Origin: Motiliproteus sediminis | GTDB taxonomy: Bacteria > Pseudomonadota > Gammaproteobacteria > Pseudomonadales > Balneatricaceae | Length of the DNA: 64,000 bases | Assembly: GCF_017912535.1 (NCBI RefSeq) | Contig: NZ_JAERQK010000001.1 | Coordinates: 558,001 to 622,000, forward strand | Reading direction: 5' to 3' | Part shown: piece after piece, positions 63,777 to 64,000 of the stretch | How positions within the stretch are numbered: position 1 is the first letter of the stretch | Layout of the letters: every line of letters starts with the position of its first letter | Position numbers and translations under genes: made by a program | The notes under the pieces: model-generated | Told to the model about the DNA's origin: nothing | What the model saw: only the letters and a program-made list of their open reading frames with translations | Databases searched by the model: none

Positions 63777-64000
63777 TTAGTGATGCTGTAAACGGGTACG
63801 TTGCCAATCTTCGGTGGGTTCATTCAGCATCTGCTCCATTTCCACCACCTCCTCTTCGGCATTAAAACGGTTTTCAAAGCCGACCTTGCGCGCCAGTTTC
63901 TGCATTCCGTGATTGGCCGGTAGTGTAGTACCCATAATCCTTAGCGTACCGCGCGCACGACAGTAGTCGATCATCTTTTGCATCAGCATCACGCCCAGCC
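63777..64000 (-). CDS. GNAT acetyltransferase, C-terminal part (truncated by window end)
   Basis: The last 74 codons of a gene that starts beyond the window. They contain GNAT motif A remnants (LGVMLMQKMIDYCRARGTLRI, read in parts) and motif B (NHGMQKLARKVGFENRF). The pattern fits the acetyltransferase domain of Pat-type protein lysine acetylases (acyl-CoA synthetase-like/GNAT fusions), but only the tail is visible. Confidence 0.7.
   Translation of the reverse strand, partial: LGVMLMQKMIDYCRARGTLRIMGTTLPANHGMQKLARKVGFENRFNAEEEVVEMEQMLNEPTEDWQRTRLQHH

Noticed and set aside
1-64000. CRISPR arrays, insertion sequences, tRNA or rRNA genes
   Set aside because: No regularly spaced repeats, transposase frames or tRNA-like TPsiC sequences noticed on reading.

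Overview
The window is ordinary chromosomal DNA from a moderately GC-rich gammaproteobacterium. The evidence is gene content: rapA, nudJ-mnmA, rluE, moaE, glcDEF, prpE, a Pseudomonas-type cysI-DUF934 pair, ccoG and many LysR/TetR regulators. An environmental, possibly marine, relative of the Oceanospirillales/Pseudomonadales is my inference; no rRNA or tRNA gene is present to settle it. I saw no CRISPR array, insertion sequence or prophage. Genes are cut at both ends: a GacA/UvrY-like response regulator at the left and a GNAT acetyltransferase at the right.

Left part (1-22 kb): a SulP transporter, then regulator-plus-enzyme modules typical of redox and xenobiotic handling. These are an NmrA/DUF1772/hydrolase operon facing its TetR regulator, an AhpD-like protein with a PPOX-FNR-ferredoxin fusion, an SDR, PhzF, two methyltransferases, a cyclase, a nitroreductase, a DMT exporter, two glutathione transferases (one YghU-like), LysE exporters and five LysR regulators.

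Middle (22-36 kb): the most interesting part. A minus-strand cluster starts with an MNIO (DUF692) enzyme and its HvfC/BufC-type partner (DUF2063). It continues with four uncharacterised small genes, one of 52 codons and one carrying an EF-hand loop. No cysteine-rich precursor of the usual bufferin type is present there. About 9 kb away lies the complementary half of a bufferin locus: a DUF2282 (BufA1-type) peptide with four cysteines and a DoxX protein, behind a YHS protein and a thioredoxin. Between them lie an AraC regulator, an HPP membrane protein facing a TetR regulator across a 22-bp perfect inverted repeat, and a cysI-DUF934-small membrane protein-ccoG operon facing a MocR regulator.

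Right part (36-64 kb): central metabolism and housekeeping. Here are a pirin with an FMN reductase, two acyl-CoA synthetases (one PrpE), RluE, a divergent secreted subtilase-like protein, GlcDEF, cell-envelope proteins, a cold-shock gene with a long leader, a CHASE-PAS-GGDEF gene broken at a G7 tract, an AbrB-type permease, RapA, MoaE, NudJ, MnmA, a tandem universal stress protein and a BigR/HlyU-like ArsR repressor.

Start codons were re-chosen where conserved N-termini or ribosome-binding sites argued for it. Functional calls rest on motif recognition by eye, not on database searches.
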